Below are positions 32,701-41,946 of a stretch of DNA of 64,000 nucleotides, one piece after another. The position numbers were made by a program, and so were the translations under genes. Source of the DNA: a virus. Location of the stretch: positions 1-64,000 of the IMG/VR virus record IMGVR_UViG_3300002137_000145. The stretch is one strand, 5' to 3'. A model generated the notes under the pieces. The model made no database searches. It saw nothing but the letters and a program-made list of their open reading frames with translations, and was not told the origin of the DNA. Numbering within the stretch: position 1 is the stretch's first letter; the number at the start of each line of letters is the position of its first letter.

Positions 32701-35700
32701 CGGCATAAGCAACAACACATTTAACATAACTGCAACGTTTGGTTCGATTGTAAAAGTTGCTACATCATCAAGCGGGACTGGTACATTTACCTATCAACGT
32801 AGATATGAATTGTTAATGCCAGGCAACCGTTCTATGCTGTCAAATGACTTTACACAAATCAACGATTTAGGATATGGTCTAGTAGCAACAAACGGCGGAT
32901 TGATTGAAGCTGTGTCAATGTTTACCTACTACTGCCATATTTCATACTATTCTATCAATGGTGGACAGATTCGAAGTGTAGGCGGGTCAAGTGCCCATGG
33001 TACATATGCCTTGGTTGCAGAAGGTGCTGATCCATTAGAAGTTCCAACACCAACTACAGTTTATGAAGAATTTAGTCAGAAGGCTAAATGTTATTTCCCA
33101 TCCGGCACGTATGCAAACACACTAAATGGATTGTTCATATACATATACGCATACGAATATACACCATTAGGTGGAAGTGAACTAGAGATTGATCACAGCG
33201 GGGTAATTTATAGATACCCAGTTAGTAATGTGACGACACTTGATTTGCCAGCCGGTGTTGCTAGACTGAACCTCGGCGGAGCCGGTGGGGCAGCTACTGC
33301 TGATGGACTGTTTTTACAAGTACCGAATAATACAGTATTAACTATTAGAAATAACGGTCAACTATTTCTTACTGGTGATTTAGCTGAAGTTGCTGTTAGA
33401 CCATCTACTGGGTTAAAACTAAGAGAAACCGAAGACAGCGTTTATCGAGTTCTTCAATTTAGCCAATCTGTGGATTCAAATGCACCATACAATGTAAGCG
33501 TCACTGTTGCTGATCCGGCGGTATTTAAAATATTACTAACAATTACTGACATTGCTACGAATCTATGTACAACCAGCGGTAATCATAAATTAAAAGTAGG
33601 CGATGTAGTTGTTCCTACTAGTTCATCGAACGGTCTTCTTGCTGATACCACATACTATGTTATTAGCATTCCAGAATATAATCAATTTTATCTATCGCTA
33701 ACTGTTGACGGTGCTAGTCCTAGTCTAGGTGACGGGTCTAGTTTGTATATTCAAGCTGCTAAATCTCATAAGCTGATAGAAAACTATACTTTAGAATTGT
33801 CTGATCCTGTACTAGACAATGTAGTAATTACTGGCACTTCTGGCCAGTTTAGTTGCAGTGCAACAAACTTAGTCAGCGGTCAAACAATTGCCATCAGTGG
33901 AATTAATGTCGGTACTGGTAGCATTGCGGGATATGCAAGTCCAACTACTTATTATATTATTGCAACCAATGGAACGACAACATTTACCCTATCAGCGTCA
34001 TCCGGTGGTGCTGCTATAGCAACAACTACAGGAACTCCAGTAGGATTAACTTACACAGGCGTATTTCCTGCACCGTTAACTAATGACAATCAAATTTATT
34101 GGGTTATTACCGATGGGCTAACTGAGACCGAATTTAAAGTAGCGCTTACAAAAAACGGTAATCCCGTAGCTGTGACTGCTGCTGGCAGTGGAACATTTGG
34201 TTATAGTCTTTATGGTTTAACTAGAACTGTTACCAGAGAGAATTATAATTACAACGACTTAACATTATACCAACCAGGTGAATGGACCGACGACTACCCA
34301 ACTGGTAGAACCTGTACTATATCCGTAGCAGATCCTGCAGAAATTGGTCTAGTTGCACACGGCTTTACTGCGGGCGATGTTATTAAGTTTGAAACTACTG
34401 GAGTAATGCCAACTGGTGTGACTACCAACAACAATTTCCACGTACTGAGTGCAGGGATAACTACTGACACATTCCGAATTAGTCTAGTTCCAGGCGGCGA
34501 CGCAGTAGTCACTTCAGGAACTCAGACAGGAACACATACAGTAGGTACAGTCACTGGTGGTGTTGGCTCCACGATATTCGCTGTGGTTCCAGTGGCGACT
34601 CAGGAAGTAAGTAGAGTATCAGGTAGTAAATTTGTGTTCCTCGGAGAGGAATATGTTATTGATACTTACCAAAATGAGGCAATAACCAACGAGGCATGGG
34701 CAAGAGTTATTTTAAATCGTCCATTGGTTGACAGTATAATTGCTTATCAAAATTCGTACACAATTAAGTCTGCGGTGGCCATTAGAACTAACGGAGCTAT
34801 TGGTAGTTTAACTATTCGTATTTCGTTGACTCGTGTAACAAGTCATGATTTGTTAGAAATTGGTACAGGATCCTATGCAGATACTAACTATCCTAGCGAA
34901 ATTTATGGGGCACCGGTAAATGCAGTTAACGCGAGTCAGGAAACTCAAGAACGAGATGTTGGACGTTGCTTTTATGTGACCACTGACCAATTTGGTAATT
35001 TTAGTGTTGGTCCATATTTTAGAGTTGACCAAGGTACTGGTACTGTGACATTTGCTGCGTCAATTGCATTGAGCAACTTAGATGGTATCGGTTTTAAACG
35101 AGGAGTTCCAGTAAGTGAGTTTTCAACAGACTCTGGATTTACAGACAACGCTACTGATACAGTGCCGACAGAAAATGCTGCACGTATCTATATAGAGCGG
35201 CGATTAGGAATAGGACATGACGGATCAGCAGTGACTCCAAGTCAATTAATACCAACAGTATCCGGTGGCTTTATGGCACTAGATGGACAGTTAGGTATGA
35301 AAGCGACTATGAATCTAAACTTCAATAAGATTACTAATCTTACTGATCCTGTTGCTGCCCAAGATGCAGTTAACTTGCGAAGTTTAACCGTAGATAACTT
35401 CCAAGATTGGGAAGGTGCTGATCCAAAAGGTGGAGACTTTATGATCTTCACTGGAGTCGGTAATACACTGATCAATGCTACTATCACAGGAGACCTAACA
35501 CTTGATCTCAGAGCAGGCGTTGACTCTTCTGTAAACAACATCGATGTACAGTTAAATGCAGGTGTTGTTAATAATGCAGAAGTTAGTGCAAGTGCTGCGA
35601 TTGAACAAAGCAAGTTGGATATGGTTATTGCTGCTGCTGGTGCCGCAGCTCCAACAGGATCAGCAGCAGTGATACAAGCTGCTAGTGGATTGGCAAGTTT

Positions 35701-36754
35701 TAATACTTCTGACTTTACAGTATCCAATGGTTGGGTAAGTTTGAAATCAAACTCAGTGGCATTAGGAGATATTGCTCAGATTGCTAGTAAAACTGTTCTA
35801 GCTAATTCAACGCTATCCACCGGAAATGTAAGTGCTGTAGCATTTAGTGATGTGGTAGACCAAGGACTTGCTGTTAAGAAATTACAGTTTAATGCTGTAG
35901 GATTCTTAAAGAGAACGTCTGCTTCTAGCTTTAGCTCGGACGGTGACTATGCTATGATCAATAGCTCTGCAGGTTCAAGCGCGAGTGTTGGAGCAAGTGA
36001 ACTAATTGCTAGAGATAGCAATGGCGACTTTGGTGGTAGAATTATTGATGTGCAACAATACAAAATCGACACTAATTTAACTATTGATACTACCGCTACT
36101 GCCACAGGTGGGTATATTAGATACTACGGATATGACTCCGGGGGCGGCATGCTGGTACAAAACGGTTCGTTGGCAGCTGACAGAGCTACCAACTACTGGA
36201 ACGATACGCACTACTTTAAAACACAGAACGGTGTTAGTGCTGCTCCGATTGTAGCATCAAGCGTACAAGTCACTGCTATCACAACTGGTGGTAATACAAC
36301 AGCTGGTACGATTACTGGTCGTTGGACACTAACTGGTACTAGTCCAAATGAGTCAAGGATGCAGGCAACTTATTCCGCTGACTTAGCAGAGAACTACGAA
36401 GGCGATAAGCAATACGAAGTTGGGCTAGTGTTGGTATTTGGTGGCGATAAAGAAGTCACTACAACTAACGTCAAAGGCGATACAAGAGTAGCAGGAGTTG
36501 TATCTAACACTGCTGCATACACTATGTATGAAGCATGTCCAGGTTTAAAGAACTTAGTTGCGCTACAAGGGCGTGTACCATGTAGAGTAGTTGGTAAAAT
36601 TAATAAAGGAGACATCTTGATTACATCAGGAATTCCAGGTGTAGCAATGGCTGCTACAGGAGATGTCAAAGTAGGTACCGTGGTTGGTAAGTCGTTAACA
36701 ACTTACGATAGCGATCACATTGGCACAATTGAAATTGCAGTAGGGAGAACATAA
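29744..36754 (+). CDS. Giant tail-fibre/baseplate protein with autoproteolytic-like C-terminus
   Basis: 2336 residues, the largest gene. The N-terminus (IDIGTVGNDGTGDSIRDSF, then RKVNDNFRELY) is a module shared with four downstream genes and is probably for virion attachment. The body is beta-rich with many TV/GT/GN repeats and paralogous Ig-like blocks around residues 940-1030 and 1350-1620 (motifs like TTYYVI and GTGTF). A helical region lies near residues 640-800. The last 130 residues (ADLAENYEGDKQYEVGLVL, then DILITSGIPGVAMA) resemble the peptidase G2/IMC-like C-terminus of phage fibres, which may trimerise and cleave itself. It is the likely main long tail fibre. Confidence 0.85.
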   Translation: MARKTIDIGTVGNDGTGDSIRDSFRKVNDNFRELYSSLGLGERLSFIGLDDTPGSYVGQNDPTTGSTPLVTVNNTESGVAFKQLVSGNGISIDFITNPNEISINADFAEISADTSPQLGGDLSLRSGGLQYRILDAGTQLTPLSPLYKHELVNKAYADSKISRAGVNAINPETGSADSAFGRMSGPLILSRDPEPDDDVNFDGLVAATKRYVDNAAFGSSVNLYVATSGADERVGVSRSLQGRALAYAYRTLEAALKRAEEIILESPLRIGPYRKVLTYNQGASDVTLSSITSSPSSGSGFAGDVKLSVNAVVLNSVGTNYFPGDILSIVGGTGTGACTIEVLSTLTTPGAILTYRIISTGTYSVLPGATSVSTVIDESAAPVGIGAIGAGATFNITYRVNSVTITNGGTGYSLVSVRITGGGGVGAFGTAVVTGGVITSITITDRGTGFTSLPTLTVDLPRFLLDTQGYRTDFTGDVSTDTPQAIRGRDIREGLYLEGVTSGALAQILAHDGSLDSEGREIFDVDVKFGSFVEGEIIAYGDITLSTQISVLVESGEYYENYPLKVPQNVSIVGDEFRRCIIRPKPGTSSSPWAFQKFRRDTVVDGLAVADKIYGYHYLQDSSEPVYPKVDNKGTYTAAAELINLNRAFLQEEIIAWMDYQIANTISPFTPAFSYTSALCKRDVGLLVDAFTFDLKYGGYNRTISAGLKYYESASARIAITDQLNEYLAVLVHLENLMIDIIDNTVISTIYNDLAPQIIDAAYQAEVDVDIVIQALLAALTDVIDGSGSVNYPKENQYMDVFLANDAVRWQAITAQGHGGFMCVLDPEGQILAKSPYAQECASFSRSTNRQTFAGGKFVDGFTGNLQFNHISSDATFTRLSVSGLERLPKLPASFLVDDSVLRINYVRDYVYSPAGSTATFVLDETTPYNRAAGAQTCTISNGTPAVITFTEHKMQAGATLVFAVSEGGSLPTGIIAGQEYYVVGDGISNNTFNITATFGSIVKVATSSSGTGTFTYQRRYELLMPGNRSMLSNDFTQINDLGYGLVATNGGLIEAVSMFTYYCHISYYSINGGQIRSVGGSSAHGTYALVAEGADPLEVPTPTTVYEEFSQKAKCYFPSGTYANTLNGLFIYIYAYEYTPLGGSELEIDHSGVIYRYPVSNVTTLDLPAGVARLNLGGAGGAATADGLFLQVPNNTVLTIRNNGQLFLTGDLAEVAVRPSTGLKLRETEDSVYRVLQFSQSVDSNAPYNVSVTVADPAVFKILLTITDIATNLCTTSGNHKLKVGDVVVPTSSSNGLLADTTYYVISIPEYNQFYLSLTVDGASPSLGDGSSLYIQAAKSHKLIENYTLELSDPVLDNVVITGTSGQFSCSATNLVSGQTIAISGINVGTGSIAGYASPTTYYIIATNGTTTFTLSASSGGAAIATTTGTPVGLTYTGVFPAPLTNDNQIYWVITDGLTETEFKVALTKNGNPVAVTAAGSGTFGYSLYGLTRTVTRENYNYNDLTLYQPGEWTDDYPTGRTCTISVADPAEIGLVAHGFTAGDVIKFETTGVMPTGVTTNNNFHVLSAGITTDTFRISLVPGGDAVVTSGTQTGTHTVGTVTGGVGSTIFAVVPVATQEVSRVSGSKFVFLGEEYVIDTYQNEAITNEAWARVILNRPLVDSIIAYQNSYTIKSAVAIRTNGAIGSLTIRISLTRVTSHDLLEIGTGSYADTNYPSEIYGAPVNAVNASQETQERDVGRCFYVTTDQFGNFSVGPYFRVDQGTGTVTFAASIALSNLDGIGFKRGVPVSEFSTDSGFTDNATDTVPTENAARIYIERRLGIGHDGSAVTPSQLIPTVSGGFMALDGQLGMKATMNLNFNKITNLTDPVAAQDAVNLRSLTVDNFQDWEGADPKGGDFMIFTGVGNTLINATITGDLTLDLRAGVDSSVNNIDVQLNAGVVNNAEVSASAAIEQSKLDMVIAAAGAAAPTGSAAVIQAASGLASFNTSDFTVSNGWVSLKSNSVALGDIAQIASKTVLANSTLSTGNVSAVAFSDVVDQGLAVKKLQFNAVGFLKRTSASSFSSDGDYAMINSSAGSSASVGASELIARDSNGDFGGRIIDVQQYKIDTNLTIDTTATATGGYIRYYGYDSGGGMLVQNGSLAADRATNYWNDTHYFKTQNGVSAAPIVASSVQVTAITTGGNTTAGTITGRWTLTGTSPNESRMQATYSADLAENYEGDKQYEVGLVLVFGGDKEVTTTNVKGDTRVAGVVSNTAAYTMYEACPGLKNLVALQGRVPCRVVGKINKGDILITSGIPGVAMAATGDVKVGTVVGKSLTTYDSDHIGTIEIAVGRT

Positions 36755-38628
36755 TGGCATTTAATTCAAATATTACAGCTGGGGCTCCTCCCTTACTGTG
36801 GAGTGATGTACACGAAGCATTTATCAAAGTTAATGAAAACTTTGACATTCTTGTTGCTACTGTTGGTGATGGTTCGGGGTTAACTCCAGTCAACTTTGAA
36901 ACACTAGATACCGGTGTTAAACCTACTACAGACAACTTATATGACATCGGCGATATAACTCACAAGTGGCGCGGTATTTATTCTAGTGAATACAGCACTG
37001 TAGATCCTCTCAACGGGCTTTGGGCGGGTAATGCTCAAATTAAAGGTATAGGGTTTACAGTTAACTTACCTGCTAATTCGACCGTAGGCGGAGATCCGCT
37101 AACTGGCATTGGTACTAGTTTAATTATCGATCCAGACAAAACGTTTTTTAAATCTGTTCAAGTAGACAACGGCAACCAAGTTGTTGCTGCTGACTTTGCG
37201 GCGGTGTTGAATCTAAATTCAGGTACTGCTGTACAATTAGTAGTTGATTCGGCTGCTGAAAGTATCACAGTAAACAACACAGGCGTCACTAGTTTATCGG
37301 CTGGAGCAGGTATATCAGTTAGTGCTGCTACCGGTAGTATCTCTGTAGCGAATACTGGAGTTAGAAGTTTATCAAGCATCACAGCATTGCCAAGCGGACG
37401 CACTGCTGGCGCAGGTATCAATATAGATAATTCAACAGGTGACGGTATTAAGATCACCAATGCCGGTGTGCTTAGTATTTCAAACGGAGTTGGTATCACA
37501 GTTTCTACAGATGTCGCTTCAGGCGATGTGACTATTACTAACAGTGCGCCTGCACAGAACTCATTTGCAAACTTTGAAATCAACGGAGACAGCGGAGACA
37601 GGATTTCTGCAGACGCTACTAGTGATATATTTTATATTAACAGCGGCGCAGGCATTACGTTAACTAAAGACACTGGAACTGATACATTAACATTCGCTGT
37701 TAATCCAGTATTTGATTTAACAGGCAGTGTGTTTGCTGATGACAGTACATTATTAGTTGATGCAGTAGATGGAAAGATTGTTGGTGATGTTTATACCTCT
37801 GTTCTAAGAACAAGCGAAACAAAGATTGCACTTGGTGAAAATGCAGGTCTTACAACTCAAGGCGTCTATGCAGTAGCAGTTGGAACAGATGCAGGTAAAA
37901 CAACTCAAGGCACAGAAGCAGTAGCAATCGGTAATGATGCAGGTAACACAACTCAAGGCGCAGGTGCAGTGGCAGTTGGTGGTTCGGCAGGCTACACAGG
38001 TCAAGGTGAATTTGCAGTAGCAGTTGGTAATGATGCAGGTAACACAACTCAAGGCTATGGTGCTACAGCAGTAGGTAACTCCTCAGGTAGTAATACACAA
38101 GGCAATTTTGCAGTAGCAATTGGCTTTAATGCTGGAACTACATCGCAAGGCATAAGTGCAGTAGCAATTGGTGATACAGCAGGTAAAACTAATCAAGGTG
38201 AAGACTCAATAGCAATTGGTAAAGAAGCAGGTGAAACTAACCAAGCGGCAAACTCAATTGTACTTAACGCAACTGGCGCTGCGGTAGAAAATACAACAGC
38301 AAGTAGTTTAGTAATTAAACCAATTAGAGGTGCTGATGGTACATCTATATTACAATACAATTCTACCTCAGGCGAGGTGACATATAGTTCTGCACTGGGA
38401 TCAGTAAGTGGTACATTTACTGGTAATATTTTTACTACATTAATTGACAGTTCAGACAGTTCAGCAATTACTATTACTCCTGCTGTGTTTTTTAGCAGTG
38501 ATATTATTGCGGAGAACGAAATAACAATTCAAGGCAGTAGAGTTATTAATCTAGCTGGATTAAAATCAGTGGTAGCGGCAAGTACAGACTTTGCAGACTT
38601 CCAGATTAGAATTGCGGCATTGGTATAA
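36754..38628 (+). CDS. Tail-fibre protein with nine-unit beta-roll repeat
   Basis: 624 residues, start overlapping the previous stop. The N-terminal module (VHEAFIKVNENFDIL) is a variant of the virion module. Residues 361-504 are nine 16-residue repeats (consensus GxxAGxTxQGxxAVAI), similar in logic to YadA-type trimeric beta-rolls. A repetitive region with INIDNSTGDGIKITN and GVGITVSTD precedes it. It is a likely receptor-contacting or shaft-forming fibre. Confidence 0.82.
   Translation: MAFNSNITAGAPPLLWSDVHEAFIKVNENFDILVATVGDGSGLTPVNFETLDTGVKPTTDNLYDIGDITHKWRGIYSSEYSTVDPLNGLWAGNAQIKGIGFTVNLPANSTVGGDPLTGIGTSLIIDPDKTFFKSVQVDNGNQVVAADFAAVLNLNSGTAVQLVVDSAAESITVNNTGVTSLSAGAGISVSAATGSISVANTGVRSLSSITALPSGRTAGAGINIDNSTGDGIKITNAGVLSISNGVGITVSTDVASGDVTITNSAPAQNSFANFEINGDSGDRISADATSDIFYINSGAGITLTKDTGTDTLTFAVNPVFDLTGSVFADDSTLLVDAVDGKIVGDVYTSVLRTSETKIALGENAGLTTQGVYAVAVGTDAGKTTQGTEAVAIGNDAGNTTQGAGAVAVGGSAGYTGQGEFAVAVGNDAGNTTQGYGATAVGNSSGSNTQGNFAVAIGFNAGTTSQGISAVAIGDTAGKTNQGEDSIAIGKEAGETNQAANSIVLNATGAAVENTTASSLVIKPIRGADGTSILQYNSTSGEVTYSSALGSVSGTFTGNIFTTLIDSSDSSAITITPAVFFSSDIIAENEITIQGSRVINLAGLKSVVAASTDFADFQIRIAALV
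37834..38265 (+). repeat. Nine tandem 48-base coding repeats
   Basis: Nine in-frame 48-base units encode a 16-residue motif (GxxAGxTxQGxxAVAI). The DNA is degenerate, so this is an old protein repeat, not a CRISPR array. Two units are nearly identical (GNDAGNTTQG), a substrate for slippage or recombination. Confidence 0.92.
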
Positions 38629-38640
38629 TTGGAGCGATAA

Positions 38641-38865
38641 ATGACACAACAAACAATCAACGTAGGCGCTTCGGCAAATGACAAACAAGGTGATAGCCTA
38701 CGTGCTGCCTTTACCAAAGTTAATGCAAATTTTACAGAACTATATGCTACAACATATACACCAACTACAGCAGGCGACTGGGCAGGAACTGCACCAACTA
38801 CTGTAGGAGCAGCATTGGACAGATTAGCTGCCGCGGTTAAAGCGATAGATAGTACTGGTGCATAA
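38641..38865 (+). CDS. Small structural protein with the shared N-terminal module
   Basis: 74 residues. Residues 1-35 (INVGASANDKQGDSLRAAFT, then KVNANFTELYA) match the N-termini of the 2336-residue protein and of the gene at 38893. The rest is Ala/Thr/Gly-rich (TPTTAGDWAGTAPTTVG), ending in a short helix. Given its size it may be an adaptor or free module. It begins 12 bases after the previous stop, next to GATAAATG. Confidence 0.72.
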   Translation: MTQQTINVGASANDKQGDSLRAAFTKVNANFTELYATTYTPTTAGDWAGTAPTTVGAALDRLAAAVKAIDSTGA

Positions 38866-38867
38866 CG

Positions 38868-38874
38868 GTAAATA
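38868..38874 (+). promoter_or_regulatory. Late-type promoter motif GTAAATA
   Basis: GTAAATA lies 18 bases before the ATG at 38893, with AAAGAGAG as a ribosome-binding site between them. It could start a separate transcript for the downstream baseplate genes. Confidence 0.45.
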
Positions 38875-38892
38875 TACTAAAGAGAGCGCATA

Positions 38893-39468
38893 ATGACAGT
38901 ACAAACAATTAATATCGGAAATGTAGTAAACGATGGCCTAGGTGATGATCTACGCACCGCCTTTCAAAAGGTTAACGCTAACTTTACATCATTGAGTACA
39001 GAATTAACCATTACAGCATCAAACGTAGGTATAACAGGATACGGAGTTTTTAAACAAAAAACTGGTGCTAATTTAGAATTCAAAACACTAGTGTCTGGTA
39101 CTAAAATGTTGTTAGACGACACAAGTGACGCTATCATCTTTAATAATACTTCTCCGGATGCTTTTATTAGAATTGACACAGATTCCGGTAGCATGTTAGC
39201 CAGCACACATCAACAGATCACATTTGGTGGTACTGCTGCTCCTGGTTCGGTGACTAGCAGAAAAGATATAGAAGTCACAACAACTGGTTCGACTGTTTCT
39301 TTTAAAACTATCATTCCAGTCACAGATATTCTAACATCGTATGATTTCGGTACCATTACCGGCGACTACGATAATGCAATGCAAGTATTGTATCAATCAT
39401 CAAACATAGACTTTGGCACCATAACTCTTCCAGGAAGACTAGCTCTAGACTGTGGTTCCATATTGTAA
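38893..39468 (+). CDS. Structural protein with the shared N-terminal module
   Basis: 191 residues. The N-terminus (IGNVVNDGLGDDLRTAFQKV, then NANFTSL) is the shared module. The remainder is beta-rich (KTGANLEFKTLVSGTKMLL, TTGSTVSFKTIIP). It is a probable baseplate or fibre-base component. The gene follows a late-type motif and precedes the 821-residue protein. Confidence 0.75.
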   Translation: MTVQTINIGNVVNDGLGDDLRTAFQKVNANFTSLSTELTITASNVGITGYGVFKQKTGANLEFKTLVSGTKMLLDDTSDAIIFNNTSPDAFIRIDTDSGSMLASTHQQITFGGTAAPGSVTSRKDIEVTTTGSTVSFKTIIPVTDILTSYDFGTITGDYDNAMQVLYQSSNIDFGTITLPGRLALDCGSIL

Positions 39469-39480
39469 GGAGATGTCCAG

Positions 39481-41946
39481 ATGATAACCTGGATAACACC
39501 AGCCGGAGACCTAGGACTACTAACTGAACGCATTTCAGTAGACGTTCCGTTGTCTGCAACTTCTAACGTCGGAGCAATAACATTTAGTTTGCTAGCAGGA
39601 TCTCTTCCGAGAGGGTTGCGGTTATCAAACGGATCAATTATTGGCTCTCCCGTGGAAGTAAAAATTTACACAGAAAGCAAGTTTGTCATACGTGCCAGTG
39701 ATGGTAGTGATGTAGAGGATAGAACATTTACTCTAGGAGTCGACGGCGCTGATGCACCATTATGGCTAACTAGAGAAGGGTTCCTTAATGTAGGTGCTGG
39801 CGATAACTATTTCGTTCTAGATAATGCCTATGTTGAATTTCAAGTGACTGCCACAGATACAGATCTAACCGCAGGAGATTTGTTGATCTATTATCTAGTG
39901 CCAAACGGCGGACTTCTTCCTCCGGGCTTGTCATTAAGCAACACTGGAGTAATTTCCGGATTCACTGATCCTATTTTTGCGCTAGAGTATTCAACAGACA
40001 CTTCCGGCGGGTATGATACTACACCGCTTGATATTATTCCTTTAGACTATCTCGAAGCACGCTCTAATGGTTTTGATACATTTTACTATGATACCGAAAC
40101 ATTCGATTACAATGAGCCTAATAGAACTCCAAGACGTTTGAGTAGAATTTACAACTTTGTAGTTGGCGTGACTGATGGAATTTACACCGAGAATAGACTT
40201 TTTAAGATCTATGTCGTCACTGAAGAATTTTTGCAAGCAGACAATAGTATTGTACAAGTAGATACAAATCTGTTCCAAGCTGACGCCTCAAGTAGCAGAA
40301 CGCCTATTTGGATCACTGAAAGCAATCTAGGAAGATTCCGTGCTAACAACTATGTGACTATATTTTTAGATGTGTACGATCCTCCTAGTTTAGAAGGAAC
40401 TATAACCTATTTCCTACTGCCATTAAATCCAGACACTAGTGCAAGCGAATTGCCTCCAGGAATGGAGTTAGACAGCATCACTGGGGAAGTTGCAGGAAAT
40501 GTTCCCTATCAAGCAAGAGTGTCTAAAACATACTCATTTACTCTGCGGGCTGTGAACTTTCCTGCAACGCTGGCATATACTACATATACTCTACGTGGCG
40601 ACTGGAATGCATCAATTGCGTATGCTGTAAATGATGCAGTTATATATCTCGGTTTACTCTATATCTGTAATGTGAGCAATAGAAATGTATCGCCTACAGA
40701 TACTGCATATTGGATTGCAGGTACTTCGTCTGCTGATAAAACATTCTCAGTTGAGATTGTTGGTGAGATCGAAAGTGCTGTAAGTTGGATTTCCGTAAGC
40801 GATCTAGGAACTATCAAACCTAATCAACCAAGTAAACTATATGTTGAGGCAGAAACTCTATTATATGGCGGTAGAGTAGGTTATGAATTCGTCAGCGGAG
40901 AATTGCCTCCAGGCCTTGAATTCCTACCAACTGGTAGCATACAAGGAAAAGTAAAGCAGTTTGCGGACAATGCAGGTCCTGGACTTACAAGATTTTTTGA
41001 AAGAACTGACAGCGCAGAAGATAGTTCTACTGCTTCTAGAGATTTTACTTCTACATACGATAGTGAAACCACAACATACGACAAAAAGTTTACGTTTACA
41101 ATTAAAGCCCGAGATAGTGTAAACTTTGCTGTATTGAATAAAATATTTACTATAACTGTTGTGTCTGAGCAGACTAAAACATTTGCTAACTTATACCTTA
41201 AAGCCTTCCAAATAAAAAGTAAAAGACTAGAATGGTATAACTTTATTACCGATGCTACAATCTTTAAAAATTCAGAACTATATAGATACGGTGACATCAA
41301 CTTCGGTATACAAACTGCTCTTAAGGTATTAGTATATGCCGGAATTGAAAGCACGGCGGCTGTAAATTATGTACAGGCTATGAGCAGGAATCATTATAAT
41401 AAGCGTCTAAAACTCGGAGACGTGTTATCTGCTAAAGCTAAAGATCTTACAACACAAGAAGTAATATACGAAATAATATATGTAAATATCATCGACGATC
41501 TTGAAAAAAATGGTAAAAGCATTAGCAGCACTGTAGAATTAAGAAATGATATAAGCAGTAAGGTACTAATCAGCTATGATGCAATTAAAGTAGATAGCAA
41601 TATACCGTTTGTAAGCGACAGCGATCATCAAAGAATATTCCCAAATAGTATAAAGAATATGCGAACCCAAATAGAAACAGTAGGCGACAGAGATCGTGAA
41701 TTTTTGCCGCAATGGATGCGTAGTATTCAAGATTCTGCTTCATACGAGCTAGGATTTACCAAAGCTCTGCCCCTGTGCTACTGCTTGCCGGGTAAATCTG
41801 CAGGGATTATTTCTAGGATAAAGGCCTCTGGATTTGATTTTAAATCACTTGACTTCTTAGCAGATAGATATATAATAGATATTATAGACGGCGAAATAGA
41901 GGATAAATACCTTGCGTTTCCACAACGGAGAGAAAAATTACCATGA
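39481..41946 (+). CDS. Ig/cadherin-like repeat structural protein
   Basis: 821 residues. Four similar motifs of the putative-Ig (He_PIG-like) type are visible: LPRGLRLSNGSIIGSP, LPPGLSLSNTGVISGF, LPPGMELDSITGEVAGN and LPPGLEFLPTGSIQGKV, near residues 40, 142, 323 and 475. The C-terminal 250 residues are more helical and charged (AKDLTTQEVIYEIIYVNII). A beta-rich fibre or baseplate protein that reaches toward the cell surface is likely. The stop overlaps the next ATG (ATGA). Confidence 0.75.
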   Translation: MITWITPAGDLGLLTERISVDVPLSATSNVGAITFSLLAGSLPRGLRLSNGSIIGSPVEVKIYTESKFVIRASDGSDVEDRTFTLGVDGADAPLWLTREGFLNVGAGDNYFVLDNAYVEFQVTATDTDLTAGDLLIYYLVPNGGLLPPGLSLSNTGVISGFTDPIFALEYSTDTSGGYDTTPLDIIPLDYLEARSNGFDTFYYDTETFDYNEPNRTPRRLSRIYNFVVGVTDGIYTENRLFKIYVVTEEFLQADNSIVQVDTNLFQADASSSRTPIWITESNLGRFRANNYVTIFLDVYDPPSLEGTITYFLLPLNPDTSASELPPGMELDSITGEVAGNVPYQARVSKTYSFTLRAVNFPATLAYTTYTLRGDWNASIAYAVNDAVIYLGLLYICNVSNRNVSPTDTAYWIAGTSSADKTFSVEIVGEIESAVSWISVSDLGTIKPNQPSKLYVEAETLLYGGRVGYEFVSGELPPGLEFLPTGSIQGKVKQFADNAGPGLTRFFERTDSAEDSSTASRDFTSTYDSETTTYDKKFTFTIKARDSVNFAVLNKIFTITVVSEQTKTFANLYLKAFQIKSKRLEWYNFITDATIFKNSELYRYGDINFGIQTALKVLVYAGIESTAAVNYVQAMSRNHYNKRLKLGDVLSAKAKDLTTQEVIYEIIYVNIIDDLEKNGKSISSTVELRNDISSKVLISYDAIKVDSNIPFVSDSDHQRIFPNSIKNMRTQIETVGDRDREFLPQWMRSIQDSASYELGFTKALPLCYCLPGKSAGIISRIKASGFDFKSLDFLADRYIIDIIDGEIEDKYLAFPQRREKLP

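Noticed and set aside
37850-38052. Minus-strand Cys/Leu/His-rich repetitive frames
   Set aside because: They are the reverse reading of the beta-roll repeats in the 36754 fibre gene; their periodicity is fully explained by the coding strand.
37834-38265. CRISPR-like array
   Set aside because: The repeat units are in-frame, contiguous and without unique spacers, so it is a protein repeat.
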